Shown: positions 52,980-63,557, numbered from the stretch's first letter. The stretch: DNA of 64,000 nucleotides from Mucilaginibacter gracilis (GCF_003633615.1 NZ_RBKU01000001.1:4278001-4342000); one strand, 5' to 3'. The notes: generated by a model not told the origin, from the sequence alone. Made by a program: numbers and translations.

Positions 52980-53397
52980 TTGTAATAGCCACCCAAGGGT
53001 GCTATGGGGGTGCGGAGCAATTTCTTAACTTATACGCCTTCCATGTTTGTTTTTACAGGGTTTTCTGTTTTGGTAATCGGGGAAAAAATAATTTTTAGTT
53101 CTGTGTTTTACTTTTCTCAAAACACTTTTTATACTAAAAAGGACACCTTTAATAACCTTGCCAAACTTGTAATGCACACTGTATTTATAGTGTAAAGTTT
53201 TGGAAGTACTTTTTAAAATACTCACCCGAAGCTGATAATCAGTAATTAACAAATGTTGAAAGTGTGGTTTAGCCCGGTTAGTTGTTAAAGTTTTTGTTGC
53301 CCTAAGCCGTATTGTAATTATGGCAACATGTTTGCTTAGGTGTTATCGATTCTGTAATTAACAGATGATATATTTAATACAAACGAAAACACAATTT
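52980..53397. other. Gene-free region
   Basis: About 420 AT-rich bases between ppsA and the outer-membrane gene. A 63-codon frame exists at 53004 but has no start context or composition of a real gene. No hairpin or known RNA recognised. Confidence 0.55.
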
Positions 53398-53940
53398 ATG
53401 AACACTTCAACTAAATGGATCGCATCGGCTGTAACAGCAGTTGCCATCTTTTTCGGATCAAACGTTATGGCGCAAACTAATACCAATCCGGGCGAAACAT
53501 GGCGCTTAGGTATTGGCATTGAAGGCGGCATCCCAACAGGTAACCGCAGCGATTTTTCGAATTTTGCATTGGGCGGAACAGCTAGATTACAATACGATAC
53601 AAAATCGAACATATCGTTAATGCTAACATCGGGTTATTACAACATGTTTGCTAAAAGCCAAACCATTGGCGGTACAAAATATACGCCTAACGATGCTGGC
53701 CTGGTACCCGTTAAAGCAGGTATAAAAGTTTTTGCTACCGAAAACATTTATTTTAGCGGCGAGGCTGGTGCAGGTTTTGAAACCAATTACGCTAAAAACA
53801 CCAAACTTATTGTATCGCCGGGAATAGGTTATGCTAACTACAAAGGCTTAGATATTGGTTTGCGTTACGAAAACTTTTCGGGCCAGAGCGATAGCTACGG
53901 TTTGGTTGGTTTGCGTATAGCTTACGGCTTTAAATTGTAA
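53398..53940 (+). CDS. Small outer-membrane beta-barrel protein
   Basis: 180 residues from the ATG at 53398. Signal peptide (STKWIASAVTAVAIFFGSNVMAQ). The mature part has alternating strands typical of an eight-stranded barrel (GIGIEGGIPTGNRSDFSNFA, SLMLTSGYYNM, IYFSGEAGAGFETNYAKN, GLDIGLRYENFS) and ends in YGFKL. Resembles porin-like OmpA or OprF-barrel proteins of Bacteroidota with no OmpA C-terminal domain. Terminator follows. Confidence 0.85.
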   Translation: MNTSTKWIASAVTAVAIFFGSNVMAQTNTNPGETWRLGIGIEGGIPTGNRSDFSNFALGGTARLQYDTKSNISLMLTSGYYNMFAKSQTIGGTKYTPNDAGLVPVKAGIKVFATENIYFSGEAGAGFETNYAKNTKLIVSPGIGYANYKGLDIGLRYENFSGQSDSYGLVGLRIAYGFKL

Positions 53941-53960
53941 TAAGTAAAATTTCAACAGGA

Positions 53961-53990
53961 AAAGGTTGCCCAAAAGGCAGCCTTTTTTTG
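53961..53990 (+). terminator. Rho-independent terminator
   Basis: AAAGGTTGCC pairs with GGCAGCCTTT (one G-T pair) around CAAAA, then a run of T. Confidence 0.8.
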
Positions 53991-54062
53991 TTATATACCT
54001 TTTTTTAAAAAGTATTTATGGAATGTGTTTCGCGTTTGCATCCCTTGCGAAATTAACAAACC

Positions 54063-57000
54063 ATGAGAAAACTAAATATTTTCGTTCTACAGGTATTTGT
54101 ACTGCTCTTATCACAAATATCAATTGCCCTGGCTCAAAGCCCGCAGCTTACTGTTGATGGCAAAAGCAACAACGGGGTTACACTACAGCAATTAAAAATT
54201 GATGTTGCGGTGTATGGCAATATTAGCCGTACAACCTGGCAAATGACTTTTTATAATTCTACATCGCGCATATTGGAGGGTACTTTAAGTTTTCCGCTTA
54301 AAGACGGGGTGAGCATTAGCCGCTATGCGCTGGATATAAACGGTAAAATGCGCGAAGCCGTACCTGTTGACAGGGGCAAGGGAGCCGTAGTTTTCGAATC
54401 GATTGAACGCCGCAGGGTTGACCCGGGCCTTTTGGAAAAGGTTGAAGGTAATACCTTTCGCACACGCATTTACCCTATAAACCCACACAGCACACGCACA
54501 GTAATTATAGGTTACGAAGAAGAAATACCGTTGGCTGATAACGGGAGCCTTAAATTTACGCTTCCGCTGAATATTAAAGATACGGTTAGTAAGTTTTCGC
54601 TCACAGCATCGGTAATTCAAAGTGCAACGGCTCCGGTTGTTGATGGCGCAAACAGCGACGACCTAAAGTTTGATAACCGCCAAAACACCTACTCGGCATC
54701 CATTAATAAAACTAATTATACGCCCAGCCATTCCCTGTCGTTTTCTATTCCCAAGCCATTGGATGCCAGCGAGGTAATGATACAGGCAAAAGGTAATAAG
54801 TACTACTATTTTATCAATACAGTTTTGCAGCCCAAAACAGTGAGCAAGGTACTTCCGCAACGTATTGGTTTGCTGTGGGATGCTTCATTGAGTGGTGCCA
54901 ACCGGGATAGCCAAAAAGAATTTGCGCTATTGGATGCGTATTTAAAAAAGATAAACAATGCCCAAATTACGCTGGTAACTTTTAGTAATACCGTTTTAAG
55001 CAATAAAACATACACCATAAATAGCGGTAACTGGGCCGCCTTGAAAGCCGACCTGGAACATGTTACCTACGATGGTGCAACTAATTTGGGTAACATTAAT
55101 TTATCGCAATACGCTGTAGATGAGTTTTTATTGATGAGCGACGGGCATCAAACCTTCGGCGAAAAAACGCTGAAACTGATTAATAAACCTGTTTACTGTA
55201 TCAACTCTTCGGCTGTTGCCGATTACAGCAATTTGAAATTAATAGCCCTTAAAACGCATGCCGAATTGATAGATTTAACTAAGGATGACACCGAAAAAGC
55301 CTTAACTATTTTAACCAATCAGTCGTTACATTTTTTAGGGATAAAGCCAGGTGCCGATGTTGAGGAGAATTATCCTTCTTTACCGGTGGCTGTGGGGCGC
55401 GCGTTTTCGGTTGCGGGAGTAACACGGAATCCTAACCAAAAAATTACTTTACAATATGGCTATGGCGATAAAGTAAGTTATGAAAAAGAGGTTACGCTTG
55501 ACCTGGCCGAAAATGCAGTAGAGAACGTGGATGTAGCCAAACTTTGGGCGCAAAAAAAGATAAGCGAACTGGACATAAATTATGATGCCAACCGCCAGGA
55601 TATAGAAGGCTTAGGCAAACGTTTCGGTATTATTACCCGCAATACGTCGCTCATTGTTTTAGAAACTGTTAACGATTACATACAATACGGCATTGAGCCA
55701 CCCGCCGAATTGCAGGCAGAGTATGATAATATTATGAAGCAAAGAGGAACCAGTAATGTTGAGGTTGAACGCGAAAACTTATCGCAGTCGGTTAACATGC
55801 AGGCCGAACTTAGCCGGTGGTGGGATAAGGATTTAACGCCGAAAGAGGTTGTTGTGGCGAGTAAACCTATAGAACACAATATTGCTCCCGGCAGCAGGCC
55901 AACCGGGCGGCCAATACAAATTAGCGGTACCGTATTGGCTAATGATGATAAGCGGCCAATAATTGGGGCGACTGTGCGAATCAGCGGCATTAATACAGGT
56001 GTGATAACTAATGGTAGCGGCCAATTCAGTATTAGCGGAACTCAGAGCTGTACGCTTATTGTATCTGCCCTGAGTTATCAGGCTAAACAAATTACGGTAA
56101 GGCATGGTGCGGTGAGTACGATATTGTTGAATGATGCGCGTAATACTTTAAATGAGGTAGCTGTTGTGGGTTATAGCACAGTGAGAAAAACCAGCGTAAC
56201 AGCTTCGGTACAAGCTATACAGGCAAGCCCGGCGTCGCAAGGTTACTATAAAGCCGAGGATGTGAGTAGTTCGGTGGCTGGTAGGGTATCTGGTTTGTCT
56301 GTAAGTCAGGGCTCCCAAAGCGCACCTATAGTTACCGGAGCACCGGGCGCGGACAATAATAACATTCGCATTCGTGGTACATCAACTTTTGCAGGCAATT
56401 CGGATCCGATTTATATTATTGATGGTGTGGAAGTGAGCGGTTTGCCCAATATCAATCCTAATGATATTGCCTCAATTAAAGTATTAAAAGATGTCAGCGA
56501 AACCGCTATGTACGGTAGCAGGGGAGCAAATGGCGTTGTAATTATAACCAGTAAAAAGGGCAAAGCTGCCCAGGCAAGGGCAAATACTAATGGCGGTAAT
56601 AATACAGATTCGGTTCGGCTGGCGAAGACGGGCGATATTAGTATTGCTTATAATCCGGCGGATGCCGATTATTTAAAAATTATACAAAACGAAGCTAAAA
56701 CGGGCCAATACCAAAAGTATTTAGATTTAAGAGAGACTTTTAGCGCCAACCCGGTTTACTATTTTAACGTAGCCGATTACTTTTTAAAAACCGGCAACAA
56801 AGAGATAGGTATGCGCATACTAAGCAACCTGGCCGAAATGGATTTAGGCAGTTACGAACTGTACAAAATGCTGGGTTATAAATTGAAGCAAATTGGCGAT
56901 TATGAAGGTGAGGTTTTTGCCTTTAAAAAGGTGACCGATTTGCGGCCGATGGACCCACAAAGCTACCGCGATTATGGTTTGGCTTTAGAGGATGCAGGCC

Positions 57001-57551
57001 AGCACCAGCAAGCGTTAAATGTGCTTTATAACGCCATGACCAAGAGTTATACCGCCGATGCCGACCGCCTGTACAATGGTATACAAGAAATATTTTTGCC
57101 CGAAATAAACAGGATAATTGCACTGAATAAAGGCAAACTCAGTACATCGACCGTACAAAAAAATCTGATTAAACCCATGCCGGTTGATATACGCGTGGTG
57201 ATGGACTGGAACATGAATAACACCGATATTGATTTGTGGGTAACCGACCCTAATAACGAGAAATGTTACTACAGCCATAACCGCACCGAAATTGGCGGCC
57301 GCATTTCGCACGATATGACACAGGGTTTTGGCCCCGAACAATTTTTATTAAAGAAAGCTATAAAGGGCACCTACAAAATAGAGATAAACTATTATGGCGA
57401 CAGGCGGGCTACCATTGCCGGGCCAACTACTATAATGGCCGAACTGTTTACGCACTACGGCACTCCGCAGGAAAAAAAAGAGCTTATTGTATTACAAATG
57501 AAAAAGGAAGCAAACGGCACAGTGTACATTGGCGACCTGGATTTTAAGTAG
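54063..57551 (+). CDS. Large exported fusion: VIT, vWA-like, TonB plug, TPR and DUF2135
   Basis: 1162 residues with a signal peptide ([18 protein letters not shown]). Domain order: VIT domain about 30-150 ([20 protein letters not shown]), a vWA-like part about 265-400, CarboxypepD regulatory domain about 622-690 ([20 protein letters not shown]), TonB plug about 700-835 ([54 protein letters not shown]), TPR-like helices about 870-1010 and DUF2135 about 1041-1160 ([19 protein letters not shown]). No beta-barrel is present, so the plug is not in a receptor. VIT and vWA mediate protein contacts in other systems; the plug may be a borrowed beta fold or a contact to TonB. Function unknown. Confidence 0.9.
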   Translation: MRKLNIFVLQVFVLLLSQISIALAQSPQLTVDGKSNNGVTLQQLKIDVAVYGNISRTTWQMTFYNSTSRILEGTLSFPLKDGVSISRYALDINGKMREAVPVDRGKGAVVFESIERRRVDPGLLEKVEGNTFRTRIYPINPHSTRTVIIGYEEEIPLADNGSLKFTLPLNIKDTVSKFSLTASVIQSATAPVVDGANSDDLKFDNRQNTYSASINKTNYTPSHSLSFSIPKPLDASEVMIQAKGNKYYYFINTVLQPKTVSKVLPQRIGLLWDASLSGANRDSQKEFALLDAYLKKINNAQITLVTFSNTVLSNKTYTINSGNWAALKADLEHVTYDGATNLGNINLSQYAVDEFLLMSDGHQTFGEKTLKLINKPVYCINSSAVADYSNLKLIALKTHAELIDLTKDDTEKALTILTNQSLHFLGIKPGADVEENYPSLPVAVGRAFSVAGVTRNPNQKITLQYGYGDKVSYEKEVTLDLAENAVENVDVAKLWAQKKISELDINYDANRQDIEGLGKRFGIITRNTSLIVLETVNDYIQYGIEPPAELQAEYDNIMKQRGTSNVEVERENLSQSVNMQAELSRWWDKDLTPKEVVVASKPIEHNIAPGSRPTGRPIQISGTVLANDDKRPIIGATVRISGINTGVITNGSGQFSISGTQSCTLIVSALSYQAKQITVRHGAVSTILLNDARNTLNEVAVVGYSTVRKTSVTASVQAIQASPASQGYYKAEDVSSSVAGRVSGLSVSQGSQSAPIVTGAPGADNNNIRIRGTSTFAGNSDPIYIIDGVEVSGLPNINPNDIASIKVLKDVSETAMYGSRGANGVVIITSKKGKAAQARANTNGGNNTDSVRLAKTGDISIAYNPADADYLKIIQNEAKTGQYQKYLDLRETFSANPVYYFNVADYFLKTGNKEIGMRILSNLAEMDLGSYELYKMLGYKLKQIGDYEGEVFAFKKVTDLRPMDPQSYRDYGLALEDAGQHQQALNVLYNAMTKSYTADADRLYNGIQEIFLPEINRIIALNKGKLSTSTVQKNLIKPMPVDIRVVMDWNMNNTDIDLWVTDPNNEKCYYSHNRTEIGGRISHDMTQGFGPEQFLLKKAIKGTYKIEINYYGDRRATIAGPTTIMAELFTHYGTPQEKKELIVLQMKKEANGTVYIGDLDFK

Positions 57552-57567
57552 TGAGTACATGAAAACG

Positions 57568-57733
57568 AGGCTGCCTCAAAAGTAAATTGGCAAAATTCTG
57601 TTAATCTCAGTGGCCTTAGTGCTCTTATCTCTGTGCCCTTTGTGGTGAAATTTACCACAGAGAGCACAGAGATTTAACACAGAGGAGGCTGAGATTTTCT
57701 CATTTTGCAATGATTTTACTTTTGAGACAGCCT
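57568..57733. repeat. 166-bp palindromic element between convergent genes
   Basis: The ends GGCTGCCTCAAAAGTAAA and its near reverse complement TTTACTTTGAGACAGCC (one mismatch, one indel) frame inner stems: ATCTCTGTGC with GCACAGAGAT and TGTGGT with ACCACA. The whole acts as a large imperfect hairpin. It resembles a MITE or REP-type repeat and also separates the convergent genes. No transposase. Confidence 0.65.
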
Positions 57734-57747
57734 TGTTTTTACTTGTT

Positions 57748-60114
57748 TTAGAATGGGAATGCCGGCCCGGTACGTGGGTCGGTTTTGCTGGTTATTTTAT
57801 ATTCTACGGGTGGTTCAACACCTAACAGGTTTTTCACAAAGTAATCCCAGCGGCGGCGCATCATGTATGATGAGTATGGCCCGTAGCCGTGCGCACTGTT
57901 GGGGAATATAACCAAATCGTAGTTTTTGTTGGCTTTTTCTAAGGCTTCAACTACCAATAAGGTATTTTGCGGCGGTACATTATTATCCATTAAGCCGTGT
58001 GCAAGCATTAACTTGCCTTTTAGGTTTTTGGCGTAATTTTGGTTGGCCTGTGCATCGTAATCGGCGTTGGCGGCTAAACCGTCATAGCGTTCGCCCCAGT
58101 CGTCCTCGTAGTTGCGGTTATCGTGGTTGCCCGATTCGGAAATACCCACTTTAAAGAAATCCGGAAAGCGGAACATTGCTGTCGCGGTAGCAAAGCCGCC
58201 TCCCGAATGACCCCATATTCCTACACGGCTAATATCCATGTAGGGGTTCTTTTCGGCTAATTGTTTAATAGCCGTTATTTGATCGGGCAAGGTGTTTTCG
58301 GCCATGTTGCCGTAGCTCATATCATGGAAGCTTTTTGAGCGCAGCGGGTTGCTGGTTCCCTCTAAAACTACCACTACAAAACCCAGTTCGGCAAGGGCCT
58401 GGTTATCACCACGTGATGCCGCGAACGACCAGCCACCTACACTACCGCCCTGCGGGCCGGGGTAAATGTAATCGATAACCGGGTATTTTTTGGTAGGATC
58501 AACATGGGTAGGGGTAAACATTAAGCCGTAAATATCGGTTTTACCATCGTGAGCCTTAACGGTGAAAGGTGTAACCGGTTTCCAGCCTGTAGCTAACAGT
58601 CGTGAAATATCGGCTTTTTCTAAAGTGGTAATGAGTTTGCCATCGGCATTACGCAGCACAACAACCGGCGGTACATCGGGTTTTGAATAGCTGTCGATAA
58701 AGTAATTATTTGTTGGCGAATAGGTTATGGTGTGGTTACCTTCTTCGGGAGTTAAAACGGCAAAGTGCTTACCATCAAAGCCAACACGGCAAAGCTGACT
58801 AAAATAAGGGTTTGCTGCTTCGCGGCCATCGGCAATAAAATACACCATTCGGGCTTTTTCGTCAACCCGGATAAGGCGCGTTACTACAAATTCGCCTTTC
58901 GTTATCTGGTTTTTAAGTTTGCCTGTTGCGGCATCGTATAAATATAAATGCCCCCAGTTATCACGTTCAGAAAACCAAATGATCTCGTTTGTTTTGGCCA
59001 GATAGCGCCAGTTAATGCTTCCCCAGCCCGATTCGTATTGGGTTTTTACATCTTCTTCAAAAACTTCCTGTACGGCACCGGTTGTGGCATCGGCAATGCG
59101 TACCTTTTCCTGCTTATGATCGCGCGAGGTTGATACAAAGGCCAGCTTGGTTCCGTCGGCACTCCAATCGTTATCGTCAAAAGTGCCGCTGCTCGCTATA
59201 TCATCGCTCAAAGTAGCGCGGTGAGGGTCGGCAGGTATTAGTAATTTAATAACCTTCGGCTCGTCAACATTAATAATAACCCGCTCAATCATCGGGATGG
59301 TTTTATCTCCCGGCAAGGGGTATTTCCATTGTTTTAAGGTAGGGGCACCAACGTTGGTGGTTACCAAATACATATCGCTTACGTTACGCTGATCTTGCTT
59401 AAAGGTTGAAACCTTTTTAGAATCGGGCGACCAGGCAACAATTGCCCCATCGCTTGCTTTCCAACCCGCGTTATCGGTAGCGTAACCGTAATCTTTAATA
59501 CCATCGGTAGTCAGTTGGGTTTCTTTACCGCTTTTTACATCGCGGAGCCAAAGGTTATAATCTTTTATAAAAACGGCTTTTGTACCATCGGGAGATGTAA
59601 CAGCACCGCCAAATCCGCCACGGCGACCGCCGCCGCCACCTCTGCGACCACCGGCTGCACCGCGCATGCCCGATGCCGGTTGCGAGTTATCTTCGGTAAC
59701 GGCATAAGTTTGCAAATCGCACTTCCATTGCTTGTCGTCCGCCTGAAATATTATCGCTTTATCGTCAGTCGAAAAGCTGAAGCTTTGAAAAGGCAACATA
59801 GCCGCCTCGTATTTTTTACCAGCTGCTGCCGATAAAGAGGCCGCGAGCTTTTGATGATCGAAGGCTGCTGCACGCGTACCTTTTGCCGGGTCAACCAGCA
59901 TAAATTCGCTGCCCTGGGCGGTTAAAACGCGATACCAAAATTTATCATTTGCTAACCAGGTGGGGCGTACGCTGGCACGGTCAATAAAAGGTTCGGTATT
60001 ATAGGTCATCATGCTTTCGGCACGCTGGTAATCTTGAGTGGTTAGATTACCCTGCTGCGCATGTGCGGCAAACGCTAATGCCAGGGGCAAAGCGGCAAGT
60101 AATTTTTTATTCAT
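57748..60114 (-). CDS. DPP4-like S9 family prolyl peptidase
   Basis: 788 residues with a signal peptide (LLAALPLALAFAAHAQ). The N-terminal eight-bladed propeller spans about 40-500 (DPP IV N-terminal type: WSPDSKKVSTFK, WSADGTKLAFVST) and the C-terminal hydrolase about 530-780 has Ser637 (WGHSGGG), the Asp loop LMDNNVPPQN and the His in NSAHGYGPYSSY. It clips N-terminal dipeptides, often X-Pro, from peptides in the periplasm. A Gly/Arg-rich insert (GGRRGGGGGRRGGFGG, about residues 151-173) interrupts the propeller. Similar enzymes in Bacteroidota supply di- and tripeptides as carbon and nitrogen. Confidence 0.93.
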   Translation of the reverse strand: MNKKLLAALPLALAFAAHAQQGNLTTQDYQRAESMMTYNTEPFIDRASVRPTWLANDKFWYRVLTAQGSEFMLVDPAKGTRAAAFDHQKLAASLSAAAGKKYEAAMLPFQSFSFSTDDKAIIFQADDKQWKCDLQTYAVTEDNSQPASGMRGAAGGRRGGGGGRRGGFGGAVTSPDGTKAVFIKDYNLWLRDVKSGKETQLTTDGIKDYGYATDNAGWKASDGAIVAWSPDSKKVSTFKQDQRNVSDMYLVTTNVGAPTLKQWKYPLPGDKTIPMIERVIINVDEPKVIKLLIPADPHRATLSDDIASSGTFDDNDWSADGTKLAFVSTSRDHKQEKVRIADATTGAVQEVFEEDVKTQYESGWGSINWRYLAKTNEIIWFSERDNWGHLYLYDAATGKLKNQITKGEFVVTRLIRVDEKARMVYFIADGREAANPYFSQLCRVGFDGKHFAVLTPEEGNHTITYSPTNNYFIDSYSKPDVPPVVVLRNADGKLITTLEKADISRLLATGWKPVTPFTVKAHDGKTDIYGLMFTPTHVDPTKKYPVIDYIYPGPQGGSVGGWSFAASRGDNQALAELGFVVVVLEGTSNPLRSKSFHDMSYGNMAENTLPDQITAIKQLAEKNPYMDISRVGIWGHSGGGFATATAMFRFPDFFKVGISESGNHDNRNYEDDWGERYDGLAANADYDAQANQNYAKNLKGKLMLAHGLMDNNVPPQNTLLVVEALEKANKNYDLVIFPNSAHGYGPYSSYMMRRRWDYFVKNLLGVEPPVEYKITSKTDPRTGPAFPF

Positions 60115-60196
60115 GGCTAAAAAACAATAATGTCAGTTATAAGCACACAATATAACAGTAATTTTTGGAGTAAGCCCGGTTGTATTAAAGCCGTTA

Positions 60197-60230
60197 CATT
60201 AAAGCCCCCTAACCCCCTGAAGGGGGAATT
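60197..60230. repeat. Short GC-rich repeat AAAGCCCCCTAACCCCCTGAAGGGGG
   Basis: In this AT-rich intergenic spot the C/G block CCCCCT-GA-AGGGGG (60213-60226) forms a hairpin preceded by AAGCCCCCTAA. From memory the motif is common in Bacteroidota intergenic DNA; copy number in this genome is not visible from the window. Confidence 0.5.
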
Positions 60231-60295
60231 GAAAAGCACGCAATTAATACAAAGAAAATGGTAGCTTATCAGGATTATGTTAAACCGAAATACAT

Positions 60296-62206
60296 TTATT
60301 CGTAATTAATCAACTCCCATGCGCTTTGGTAGCCGTTTATCTTTTCGGCGTAGCTAATCAGGTCGGCATAAAAGGGCAGGGTGCCTAACGTGGAACTGTC
60401 ACCTATAATAATTAGCTTTTTGCGGGCCCTCGTCATGGCAACATTCATGCGGCGGATGTCGGCCAAAAAGCCTATTTGGTTGTTGCTGTTACTCCTGGTC
60501 ATGCTAATATAAACTACGTCGCGCTCCTGGCCCTGAAAGCTATCAATGGTGTTTACCGATATTTTATTGCCGTAGTCCGCAAGGCTTGGCGAGTTTATGA
60601 GCTGTTCTTTAAGCAAACGTATTTGTTCCTGATAGGGAGATATAACGGCGATACTGGGGAAATTGTTTAGCGTGTAACGCTCCGTTAACCCAGCAGCAAG
60701 TTTTTCAAGATGCCTGAATAGCAGGGCGGCCTCGTCCGGGTTGGCAACGCTGGTGCCTGCGGTTTGTTCGTCAAAGCCGCAACCGGCGGTATCAATAAAG
60801 GTAAACGGAGTGTCGCCGGCAAATAGTAAATGTTGAGCTACGCTGCTATGCGCCTTTAATTGATCGTAATAAAACACTTTAGACGAATAAGCCATTATGG
60901 CCTCGTTCATGCGGTATTGCTCATCAAGCAGCGTAACAGAATTGGGATGCAAGGCTATACATTTTTCGAGCAGGGTAGTGCTTAAACCCTTGCGCCCAGC
61001 CTCGGCAGATTTTATGGTTGGCGATAGCTGGCAATGGTCGCCGGCAAGTATTAGTTTTTGGGCCTTTAGTATCGGTATCCAGCAGGCGGGTTCGAGGGCT
61101 TGCCCGGCTTCGTCAATTACAACGGTGTTAAATTGCAGGTTGCGGATGGTGTAATGGTTGGCACCAACCAGCGTTGCCGAAATTACCTGCGCCCTGGCTA
61201 CCACATCATCAATAATGTATTGTTCGGTTTTATCAACGTCCTTCATTATTTTGTGGGCCTCATCAAACAGGGCCTTGCGCTGGTCGCGTTCGGCTTTGCC
61301 AAAGCTGCGCTTGTATTTGTGCGCCATGTTTTTAAACTCCGAAGCCATTTTTTTTAGCTTCTTAATATCCTTCATCTGGCTATGTTCGGCCATTTTGTTA
61401 TCCAAAGTTAAAGCCATTAACCGTGCCGATACCCTTGCCGGGTTGCCTATGCGCAATACATTTAAACCTTCGGCGGCCAGTTTTTCGCTTAACAAATCAA
61501 CAGCAGTATTGCTTGGCGCAACTACCAAAACCCGTTTTTCGCCATTGCGGATCAACGATTTAATGGCCTGTACCAGCGTGGTTGTTTTGCCTGTGCCCGG
61601 TGGCCCATGTACCACGGCCAACTCCTGCGCCGACACTATTTTTTGTACCGCCGTTTGCTGCGATTGGTTTAAGCCCGTTGTTGACGAATATACATATCCT
61701 GTAGAAAACGACGGTTCCCTTTCGCCAGTTAATATTTGGATGAGTTGGCCCTCGGTGGGTTTATCGTGCAAAACAGCGGCCTGTTTAAGGGCGTTCTGCA
61801 TTTCATCGTAACTGTTGTTATCAAACAGTAGGTCGATTCCTAATTTGCCGTCGCGGCACCAGTCGGGCAGTTCATCGGTAAACAAATTCAGCTTTATGCG
61901 GTCGTTGCCCTGGTAGGTTACCGTGCCCTCGATGCGGTCGTTTTTGGGGTCGTGGTTGGAGAATAGCGCTGCCGACGAGCCGAACCTGAATTGGTGGGCA
62001 ACATCTTGGTGCGTGGTGCGCTCCAGTTCAACGGTTAAATAATCGCCACGGCTTGGCTCGGTTCCGCGTATGGCAACGGGGTACCAGGTAATACCATTGG
62101 CGCGGCGGTCGGCAGCCGAGCCCGATTCGGTTAGCTTGATATACGAGTTGCGGTCTTCATTCAGTTCAATTTTGAGTAAATCCTGCAGCTTTTTAAAATA
62201 ATCCAT
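60296..62206 (-). CDS. DNA2/NAM7-type superfamily 1 helicase
   Basis: 636 residues. An N-terminal beta-barrel-like region (about 1-150) precedes the RecA-like domains. Walker A GPPGTGKTT holds Lys207, VVIDEAGQALEP is the Walker B, YRMNEAIM motif IV-like, VNTIDSFQGQERDVVYISMTR motif V and RRMNVAMTRARKKL motif VI. The IGHMBP2 or SMUBP-2 branch unwinds DNA and RNA. It stands alone, with a promoter-like TACCTTTG next to its start. No nuclease domain is seen. Housekeeping repair or RNA handling is likely. Confidence 0.93.
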   Translation of the reverse strand: MDYFKKLQDLLKIELNEDRNSYIKLTESGSAADRRANGITWYPVAIRGTEPSRGDYLTVELERTTHQDVAHQFRFGSSAALFSNHDPKNDRIEGTVTYQGNDRIKLNLFTDELPDWCRDGKLGIDLLFDNNSYDEMQNALKQAAVLHDKPTEGQLIQILTGEREPSFSTGYVYSSTTGLNQSQQTAVQKIVSAQELAVVHGPPGTGKTTTLVQAIKSLIRNGEKRVLVVAPSNTAVDLLSEKLAAEGLNVLRIGNPARVSARLMALTLDNKMAEHSQMKDIKKLKKMASEFKNMAHKYKRSFGKAERDQRKALFDEAHKIMKDVDKTEQYIIDDVVARAQVISATLVGANHYTIRNLQFNTVVIDEAGQALEPACWIPILKAQKLILAGDHCQLSPTIKSAEAGRKGLSTTLLEKCIALHPNSVTLLDEQYRMNEAIMAYSSKVFYYDQLKAHSSVAQHLLFAGDTPFTFIDTAGCGFDEQTAGTSVANPDEAALLFRHLEKLAAGLTERYTLNNFPSIAVISPYQEQIRLLKEQLINSPSLADYGNKISVNTIDSFQGQERDVVYISMTRSNSNNQIGFLADIRRMNVAMTRARKKLIIIGDSSTLGTLPFYADLISYAEKINGYQSAWELINYE

Positions 62207-62210
62207 CGCA

Positions 62211-62218
62211 CAAAGGTA
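62211..62218 (-). promoter_or_regulatory. -7 element TACCTTTG next to the helicase start codon
   Basis: Perfect TAnnTTTG on the minus strand, four bases before the ATG at 62206. Transcription would begin at the codon itself. Confidence 0.4.
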
Positions 62219-62277
62219 ACACCTTATAAATTGTTAATATATTGTGAACCGAAAACACCCCGATAAAATATTAAAGC

Positions 62278-63516
62278 ATGAAAATAAACGCAAAGCGATT
62301 AAGCAGTCACTTTGGTGAGATGAGCGAAATAGGTAAAATTGGCGAAACAGGCACCTGCCGCCCTGCGCATTCAAAGGAAGAAAAGCAAGCCTTTGAGCTG
62401 GCCTCAAGTTGGATGCAAAGCGCAGGTATGCAAACCCATATAGATAACTTTGGCAATTTAATAGGCCGCCTTGAAGGCAGCGAACCCGATTTACCCGTGC
62501 TGATGCTGGGCTCACACCTTGATTCGCAGCCTTACGGCGGCAGGTTTGACGGCGTTGCCGGGGTTTTATGCGCTATTGAAGCCATTACTACACTAACAGA
62601 AAACGGCATAAAACCACGCCGCAGCATAGAAATAGTTTCGTTTGCGGATGAAGAAGGCTGGCGGTTTAAAAAGGGACTGTTTGGATCGCGCGGTATACTG
62701 GGCAAACTGGAAGACGGCGAACTGCAACGTACCGACCATGACGGCATAACCCGCGAAAAGGCCTTAACGGATTTTGGCTGCGATATAACTGCCTTTGCTA
62801 ACTCGCAATATGCACCCGGCAGTATTTATTGCTTTTTGGAACTGCATATTGAACAAGGCCCGATATTGGATTGGGGAAACAAACCCATTGGCATTGTTAC
62901 CGGTATAGCGGGGCCATTGTGGCTCACGGTTAAATTAAAAGGTATGGCTGGTCACACTGGCTCGGTACCCATGCACCTGCGGCAGGATGCCTTGTTAGGG
63001 GCGGCCCGCATTATTGTAGGTTTAAACGATATTGTAACCCAGATACCCGGCGCGCCAACAGTTGGCACGGTGGCTACTATTGATGTTTTCCCGGCCTCGC
63101 GAAACATTATTGCCGAGGAGGTTTCGTTTACACTGGATTTGCGGGATATTGACCTTGACAGGCGCCATGCATATGAGAAACAGGTTAGAGAAATGATAGC
63201 AGCAACCGCCCAAAAACATAAACTTACCTACGAAATAGCCGAAGATACCAACAGCGAACCGCGTTATTGCGCTACCTGGATAAAGGATATTATCAAACAG
63301 GAGTGCGTTACATTGGGCGTGGATGCGCCCGAACTAATGAGCGGCCCTTTTCATGATGCTTTGGCACTATCATACGCGTGCGATTACGGGATGATATTTA
63401 TCCGCTGTAAAGACGGTGTGAGCCATAACCCCTTGGAATATTCGACTGACGAGGACCTGGCCCTTGGTACCGAGATTTTGTATGGTACGGTTTTGAAAGT
63501 GTTGGATAAAGAGTAA
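62278..63516 (+). CDS. M20-family amidohydrolase (allantoate or N-carbamoyl amino acid hydrolase type)
   Basis: 412 residues, no signal peptide. Metal ligands His80 and Asp91 in GSHLDSQPYGGRFDG, Glu125/Glu126 in FADEEGWRF and a later His in FLELHIEQGP. Dimerisation domain about 210-325 (VKLKGMAGHTGSVPM). The fold matches hydantoinase/carbamoylase and allantoate amidohydrolases (Zn or Mn), which hydrolyse N-carbamoyl groups or open ureides in nitrogen metabolism. No other ureide genes are nearby, so the exact substrate is unclear. Confidence 0.9.
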   Translation: MKINAKRLSSHFGEMSEIGKIGETGTCRPAHSKEEKQAFELASSWMQSAGMQTHIDNFGNLIGRLEGSEPDLPVLMLGSHLDSQPYGGRFDGVAGVLCAIEAITTLTENGIKPRRSIEIVSFADEEGWRFKKGLFGSRGILGKLEDGELQRTDHDGITREKALTDFGCDITAFANSQYAPGSIYCFLELHIEQGPILDWGNKPIGIVTGIAGPLWLTVKLKGMAGHTGSVPMHLRQDALLGAARIIVGLNDIVTQIPGAPTVGTVATIDVFPASRNIIAEEVSFTLDLRDIDLDRRHAYEKQVREMIAATAQKHKLTYEIAEDTNSEPRYCATWIKDIIKQECVTLGVDAPELMSGPFHDALALSYACDYGMIFIRCKDGVSHNPLEYSTDEDLALGTEILYGTVLKVLDKE

Positions 63517-63557
63517 GTATATATGCTTGTTTTAAGCAATGATAAGGCATATTTATT

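Noticed and set aside
53004-53195. 63-codon frame in the gap after ppsA
   Set aside because: No ribosome-binding context, no homology I recognise and low-complexity hydrophobic sequence; treated as noise.
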